In this document: positions 15,663 to 16,833 of the stretch, in pieces
Layout of the letters: the number at the start of each line of letters is the position of its first letter
How positions within the stretch are numbered: position 1 is the first letter of the stretch
Origin: an uncultured Nocardioides sp.
Lineage (GTDB): Bacteria > Actinomycetota > Actinomycetes > Propionibacteriales > Nocardioidaceae
Direction of reading: 5' to 3'
DNA: 16,833 nt
Assembly: GCF_946885725.1 (NCBI RefSeq)
Contig: NZ_CAMPGZ010000084.1
Coordinates: 1 to 16,833 of the forward strand
Translations under genes and position numbers: made by a program
Notes under the pieces: model-generated
The model's database searches: none
Seen by the model: the letters and a program-made list of their open reading frames with translations, nothing else
Told to the model about the DNA's origin: nothing

Positions 15663-16833
15663 CACCCGCCGTTACGCGGCCGCCGGAGCACGACGATCGA
15701 GCGCTCGGCGACCTGGAGCTCGAGGCCGGGGAGCAGCGTGGTGGCGTCGTCGAATATCGAGACGCTTCCTGCGGTGTCGTCGGAGGTGTCCAGCGCGACC
15801 AGCCAGCCGTCGCCGTACACCTCCTCCGGCAGCGTGAAGGTGAGCGGCTCGTAGTGGCCGTTGAAGGCGACGAGGAAGGAGTCGCCGACGACGCGCTCAC
15901 CGCGCTGGTCGGGCTCGGGGATCGCCTCCCCGTTGAGGAACACCAGCATCGACCGGGCCTCGTGGTTGGCCCAGTCGTCCGGGCCCATGGTGCGGCCGTC
16001 GGGTGCGAACCAGGCGATGTCGGCGGGGGTGCCCTCGTCGCGCGAGACGCCGGCGAAGAACCGGCGACGGCGGAACACCGGGTGCTCGCGGCGCAGCGCG
16101 ACCGCGCGGCGGGTGAACGCGAGCAGCTCCTCCTGCCAGGGCTCGAGGTCCCAGTCGACCCAGGAGATCTCGTTGTCCTGGCAGTAGACGTTGTTGTTGC
16201 CGCCCTGGCTGCGACCGAGCTCGTCGCCGTGCAGCACCATCGGCACGCCCTGCGACAGCATCAGCGTGAGCAGGAAGTTGCGCTGCTGGCGGGCGCGCAG
16301 CGCGTTGATCTCCGGGTCGTCGGTCTCACCCTCGGCGCCGCAGTTCCAGGAGCGGTTGTGGCTCTCGCCGTCGTTGCCGTCCTCGCCGTTGGCCTCGTTG
16401 TGCTTCTCGTTGTAGGAGACCAGGTCGCGCATGGTGAAGCCGTCGTGGGCGGTCACGAAGTTGATCGAGGCGATCGGCTTGCGGCCGGAGTGCTCGTAGA
16501 GGTCGGACGACCCGGTGATCCGGGAAGCGAAGTCGGCCAGCGTCGAGCCCTCGCCGCGCCAGTAGTCGCGGACGGTGTCGCGGTACTTGCCGTTCCACTC
16601 GGTCCACAGCGGCGGGAAGTTGCCGACCTGGTAGCCGCCCTCGCCGATGTCCCACGGCTCGGCGATCAGCTTGACCTGGCTGACGACCGGGTCCTGCTGG
16701 ACCAGGTCGAAGAACGCCGACAGCCGGTCGACCTCGTGGAACTGGCGGGCAAGGGACGACGCGAGGTCGAACCGGAACCCGTCGACGTGCATCTCGGTGA
16801 CCCAGTAGCGCAGCGAGTCCATGATCAGCTGCA
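15662..16833 (-). CDS. glgX: Glycogen debranching enzyme GlgX, C-terminal part (5' end outside window)
   Basis: The visible 390 or so residues are the C-terminal half of a GH13 debranching enzyme that hydrolyses alpha-1,6 branches of limit glycogen in the cytoplasm. The catalytic motifs are present: HVDGFRFDLAS with the nucleophile Asp, KLIAEPWDIGEGGYQVG with the acid/base Glu, and NFVTAHDGFT with the third carboxylate. The family segments YNEKHNEANGEDGNDGESHN, GVPMVLHGDELGRSQGGNNN and DNEISWVDW are also clear. The C-terminal beta domain runs to RRPRNGG. The frame stays open to the window edge (QLIMDSLRYW at the edge), so the start lies beyond 16833. TreX-type enzymes are an alternative name for the same family. 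Its stop overlaps repeat copy 4 by one base. Confidence 0.94.
   Translation of the reverse strand, partial: QLIMDSLRYWVTEMHVDGFRFDLASSLARQFHEVDRLSAFFDLVQQDPVVSQVKLIAEPWDIGEGGYQVGNFPPLWTEWNGKYRDTVRDYWRGEGSTLADFASRITGSSDLYEHSGRKPIASINFVTAHDGFTMRDLVSYNEKHNEANGEDGNDGESHNRSWNCGAEGETDDPEINALRARQQRNFLLTLMLSQGVPMVLHGDELGRSQGGNNNVYCQDNEISWVDWDLEPWQEELLAFTRRAVALRREHPVFRRRRFFAGVSRDEGTPADIAWFAPDGRTMGPDDWANHEARSMLVFLNGEAIPEPDQRGERVVGDSFLVAFNGHYEPLTFTLPEEVYGDGWLVALDTSDDTAGSVSIFDDATTLLPGLELQVAERSIVVLRRPRNGG

Overview
The window reads as high-GC actinobacterial chromosome. GC-rich codons, frequent GTG starts and 4-bp start/stop overlaps fit this, as do the Streptomyces-like xylose isomerase and the many twin-arginine or lipoprotein export signals. 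Nocardioidaceae (Nocardioides and relatives) is my best guess, as an inference from protein style only. There are 13 protein genes, one cut by the window edge, and no rRNA, tRNA, CRISPR array or transposase.

Region 1 (1-8682, + strand) is a tightly packed sugar uptake and catabolism operon. Its order is a ROK-family repressor, an ABC sugar importer (double-ATPase, permease, lipoprotein binding protein), a Gfo/Idh/MocA NAD(P)-dependent oxidoreductase, a xylose isomerase with all its catalytic residues (xylA), and a second xylose-isomerase-like TIM-barrel enzyme. Starts and stops overlap at three junctions. The binding-protein gene is followed by a strong GC hairpin. Two inverted repeats lie upstream of the repressor and are candidate operators. 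No xylulokinase is present, so the pathway is incomplete here or is not plain xylose catabolism. A third TIM-barrel protein of the same superfamily, carrying a Tat export signal, follows at 8776-9732.

Region 2 (9708-12197) is a mixed stretch. It holds a damaged isochorismatase-family hydrolase (-), a secreted SGNH/GDSL esterase (-) and, divergent from it, an alpha/beta hydrolase (+).

Region 3 (12199-16833, - strand) reads glgX (partial), then a MoxR-type AAA+ ATPase, then a VWA-domain protein. The last two form an ATPase/VWA chaperone pair.

The most unusual signal is a family of four 62-bp palindromic elements at 8689-8750, 9732-9793, 10294-10355 and 15601-15662. They share near-identical arms (core ACAACGATTCGTCTGCG and its complement) and an invariant CGGGGTGA in the loop. 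Each begins 0-6 nt after the stop codon of an adjacent gene, or is fused to it. Read by the loop motif, each copy points along the gene it terminates, with copy 2 (between convergent genes) ambiguous. Two copies in the same orientation bracket the isochorismatase-like gene, whose N- and C-terminal ends both run into repeat sequence. The elements could be a mobile palindromic repeat, an RNA 3'-end structure, or both.
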